Source: Hedera helix (taxonomy: Eukaryota; Streptophyta; Magnoliopsida; Apiales; Araliaceae). Taken from it: 64,000 nucleotides of DNA. Shown here in pieces: positions 61,001 to 64,000 of the stretch. Each line of letters starts with the position of its first letter. Position 1 is the stretch's first letter. A model generated the notes under the pieces. That model saw only the letters and a program-made list of their open reading frames with translations. It was not told where the DNA came from and made no database searches. The position numbers and the translations under genes were made by a program. The stretch spans positions 11,162,432-11,226,431 of the forward strand of contig OX359284.1 of the NCBI GenBank assembly GCA_947179155.2, given 5' to 3'.

Positions 61001-62756
61001 AAAATAATAAGAAAAAAAATATGGACCGCATTTATGGTCAATTAAAAAGGTATTAAAGGATTAAAGGTTAAGTTTAACTCACGAGATTACCGTGAAAGTG
61101 TTTTATGATGTTATAAAATGATTTTAAGATTAATGATTATGATATCCAGAGATAATCGGATATAATTAAGGAACACAGAGATCTCGGGGCGCTACAGTTT
61201 GCCTATTTTTGACTTAGGATTCTACACACAAGTATACGTGATCGAATAGCAACACAGCGGCAAGCAATGTATCGTTCCTACAGAGAATCAAAAATAATTA
61301 TTACCAATTACTAATTTTATATCAAATTAATTTTATTTAAAAAAATGTAATAAAATATATAAAAAAAACTAATTAAAGTTAACAACTAAATTAATTTAAA
61401 TAACTAGGATTAAATCAGATGTTAAATACTTAATATTATAATTTCTCTCAATACTTAATTTAAATATCTTTATTTTCTTTTTAATTAATTAATTATATTA
61501 AATTGTTAACTGAGAATTCTTTATAGTATTTATACGCATCTTCCAATGTCATATAAATAAATCCTTCTAAATCTGACCCTAAGGCAATAGAACTAGAGAT
61601 GAACATTCTAATTAATTAAATCACTATATTCCTATGTGAAATGTGTTAATTAGAATATTAAGCTCAGATTTTCTTTATGGTTGCAAAAGATACATAGGTA
61701 TATTCCTATCCTATATACTAATTATATAAACCCTTTCAGATTCTATGAACATATACTATCATATTAAGATCTAAATCTATACTCTATCTTTCAATCTTGT
61801 ATACATTAATACCAATTAATTACTGCAGTTAATTAATTACGTGAACGTACAAAATATGATAAACGATTCATATATAATCAAACATAATCAGAGAGGAAGA
61901 TAATTAATATAAACTAGGCATTGGGTTTTATTGCAATCTCAAATAAAAATTAGATCATAATTAAATAATAAATTATCCACAAATAATTCAACATCTCAAA
62001 ATTCTAAAAATAAAAGTAAAAGAAAAGAAATCAAATATGAGTTTTGATATACGTCTATAACTCGGATCACAATTTTTAATTCTCAAGCTTCGACTTCAAT
62101 TCTTGAATCTTCCGCGTTGAATTTTTTCTTTTAATTCTACTCCTAACTATGTTAAATCTATTATAATCTATGTTAATATTTCTGAAAATAAGACTCCAAC
62201 AGTGTATTTATAGGAGTATAATAAAAATCCTAAACTAAATTGGAATTAGAATCCCATCCGGAATCAAAATAAAGTAAAAATCGCGAATAATGCAATTTCT
62301 GAGAATTAATACACAGCCAAACATAACACTTGCTTGGTTTGACCCTTTGACCAACCGCGCGCATGGCACGCTTTATTATTCACTCTTGCTAGCCCCAAAA
62401 GACGTCGCACGATGAACTCTATTAATAACCCGTCGCGAATTGCGTGCTTGTCCATTGATTTGTTCATCCTTCAAGACAACGTCGTTTCAGTTGCTGGGCT
62501 GCTCAACATCATGCGCACATGGCACGGTCACCATGTTTCAGTTTATTTACCAGATTGCCACCGGTCACTACTTTCACCTTATTTACCAAATTGCCACTCG
62601 GCTTGATTTTCGTACAAAATAATAATAAAAATTAAATAAAAATAATAATAATGCTTAAAATTAAATAAATTACCTAAAATAGATTAAAATATTTAAACAC
62701 TCACAAATAACTAAGCCTAAAAATATTTATTAAATAGACATAAAATTCAATTATCA

Positions 62757-63779
62757 AATACCCCCAAACTTAACTCTTTACTTGCCCTCAAATAAAACAA
62801 AAATAAAAGCTGAAAAAAATTAAGACTTAAATAAGTAAATCAAAGTTACTCAACTAACTTGACCAAAATTTCTCAAGCAATAAATCAATATGAATTATAA
62901 AATTGGTCTTAAAGATTTTTTTCTAAATGATAATTCAAAGAAAATTTTAAAAATATGCAAATCCCAAAATTTTAACTTGTTTATTAATCTCACTTTACTC
63001 AAGATCCTTCATAAGTGTGTGAATCTAAATATATCAAACTAATTAAAACTCAGATAAATTCATGTAATTAAATGTCTCATAAAAGATATTATACAATAAA
63101 AGAATTACAAAACAAAACTCTATAAACTTACTATTTCACATCTTTCAGCTAGTAAACAGGGAAAATATACTAGAAGATCAAAATGTTTCAACGTATTAAA
63201 TACACTAGGATCATTATTTGTATTAACTACATAATTTTCCAAGTATATAATTAACAAAAATAGGTGGCCATTGTTTTTTTAGTTTTCTTTCCATTATCTT
63301 TTTTTTCCCTTTCTTTCGTAAGTGGGTGAATTTTATGCTCCATCTCCCCTATTATTATTTTTCAATACGAGTGTGTTTAACGCTTCATTTCGTTTTTATA
63401 TGTGTTTGTAAGTGAGTGCATGTTACGCTCCATCTTAACTCACCATAATTTTTTATCTTCAATTTAACTTGAAAACCAATATTAAATAATCCTAAAAAAA
63501 TCACATAAATCATATCTCCCAAATTATAATTCACCTAATATTTCGCTTTAAGTTATGATGAAATAAGATATAGAGTTTATAAATATCTATCATAAGCATT
63601 AAATAAGATAAACCTTCTCTAACTAATTCAATACAAATGGATATAAGTGTATACAAATTTAAAGGATCTCAAATAAAATAATAACTAACAAATAGCCAAA
63701 ACTTAAACTAAGCAAAAAATTATCAAATTTTCAAAAGTTATTAAATAAAAATTAAAATTTTATCATCGACCAAAAAATT
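62757..63779 (-). other. 3' internal flank of element K, non-coding
   Basis: Begins with the PPT (minus strand AAGTTTGGGGGTATT) and a minus-strand TTTGAGGGCAAGTAAAGAG stretch typical next to the PPT of Tat/Athila elements. AAGTGGGTGAATTTTATGCT at 63320-63340 recurs as AAGTGAGTGCATGTTACGCT at 63411-63430. No coding frame. It is cut at 63780 by another LTR start. Confidence 0.5.
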
Positions 63780-64000
63780 TGTAATGACCGCGAATTTTTA
63801 AACATTATCATAAATAAAACTACGAATTTAATTTCTAATTATTGTGTAAATTATTTAAAGTTGCATGTGTGGTAGAAATGTGTGACTAAGTAATAATTTA
63901 AATTAAATTGGATCTTACTAATAGATTAATTAAATTAGTTGACAAATTTAATTATTTAATAACAATGATTTGATAAGGAGTATAACCTAATTAAATATTC
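63780..64000 (+). mobile_element. Start of a further LTR, running off the window
   Basis: TGTAATGACCGCGAATTTTT begins abruptly after K internal sequence and resembles the TGTAAYGACC/TGTGAGGACCCGAA LTR starts seen elsewhere. The end lies outside the window. Confidence 0.45.

Larger units (their letters stand above)
48785..61196 (+). mobile_element. Solo LTR I (4.2 kb), itself split by G
   Basis: Starts TGTGACACCCCAGGATTTTA and ends TCTCGGGGCGCTACA, flanked by the exact duplication GTTTG (48780-48784, 61197-61201). Without the nested G it is about 4217 bp. Its start and end correspond in reverse to the LTR part of H (4229 bp), so both are one family. It includes an AATGCGC/GCGCAATGTTT...AACATTGCGC patch at 59690-59735. 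Confidence 0.85.
48779..62756 (-). repeat. LTR K (Tat/Athila-like), split by the nested insertions
   Basis: The main body is 61202-62756, plus the first bases at 48779-48784; its own length is about 1.56 kb. The plus-strand right end is CAATTATCA, followed by AATACCCCCAAACTT, which on the minus strand is a PPT (AAGTTTGGGGGTATT) before TGATAATTG. It resembles the solo LTR at 29053-30559 (shared YCCTACAGAGAAT patch, similar GC module at 62355-62530, similar end). The left boundary is uncertain. Confidence 0.65.

Overview
This window is nuclear DNA from a flowering plant, almost certainly a eudicot with an AT-rich, repeat-dense genome. It holds one host gene of low copy and otherwise mostly nested LTR retrotransposons. 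The plant call rests on a spliced LNK-family clock gene, Ty3/gypsy chromovirus coding remains with a plant-type chromodomain, initiator-Met tRNA primer sites, and many kilobase-long LTRs with 5-bp target duplications. The species cannot be named from the sequence.

Layout. 1-2999: AT-rich repeat-like DNA with a ~39-bp minisatellite. 3005-12626: a complete non-coding, LARD-like LTR retrotransposon (3.35-kb LTRs, 2.9-kb internal region, TSD GGAAA). 12632-14324: more repeat-like DNA. 14325-~22420: truncated gypsy element B in + orientation (5' LTR, PBS, an extra pre-gag ORF, partial gag), with a 3.16-kb solo LTR in its LTR (TSD TGATG). 22421-24109 plus 38714-39252: another LTR-like sequence, split by element D. 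24110-38708: element D, a 14.6-kb chromovirus on the minus strand (TSD TCAGA). It carries pre-gag ORF, gag with zinc knuckles, protease, RT, RNase H, integrase and chromodomain, all decayed, and is itself interrupted by a solo LTR inside RNase H and by an inverted LTR inside its 5' LTR. 39253-47900: the low-copy island with a LNK3/LNK4-like gene (CDS 41725-46363, five coding exons, predicted 369 aa, 5'-UTR intron, G-box-rich promoter), two small inverted-repeat elements and a tandem array. 47924-48778: a copia-like 3' end. 48779-62756: a four-level nest. A Tat/Athila-like LTR (K) holds a 4.2-kb solo LTR (I, TSD GTTTG), which holds a 3.37-kb solo LTR (G), which holds a 4.8-kb minus-strand unit (H, TSD AGATA). 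62757-63779: 3' internal flank of K. 63780-64000: start of one more LTR.

How it fits together. The only likely functional host product is the LNK3/4-like transcriptional co-regulator of the circadian and light network. The rest is a record of insertion, nesting, inter-LTR recombination (at least four solo LTRs) and C-to-T decay. Four observations go beyond ordinary annotation. First, an extra coiled-coil ORF lies between PBS and gag in two diverged elements, and in both the pre-gag and gag start codons sit 1-3 nt after a good splice acceptor. Second, a small hairpin recurs in three unrelated repeats with a compensatory base-pair change. Third, a GC-rich module of two alternating palindromes is shared by LTRs of unrelated lineages. 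Fourth, LTR-retrotransposon 3' ends (PPT plus pol remnant) are embedded in other mobile units.
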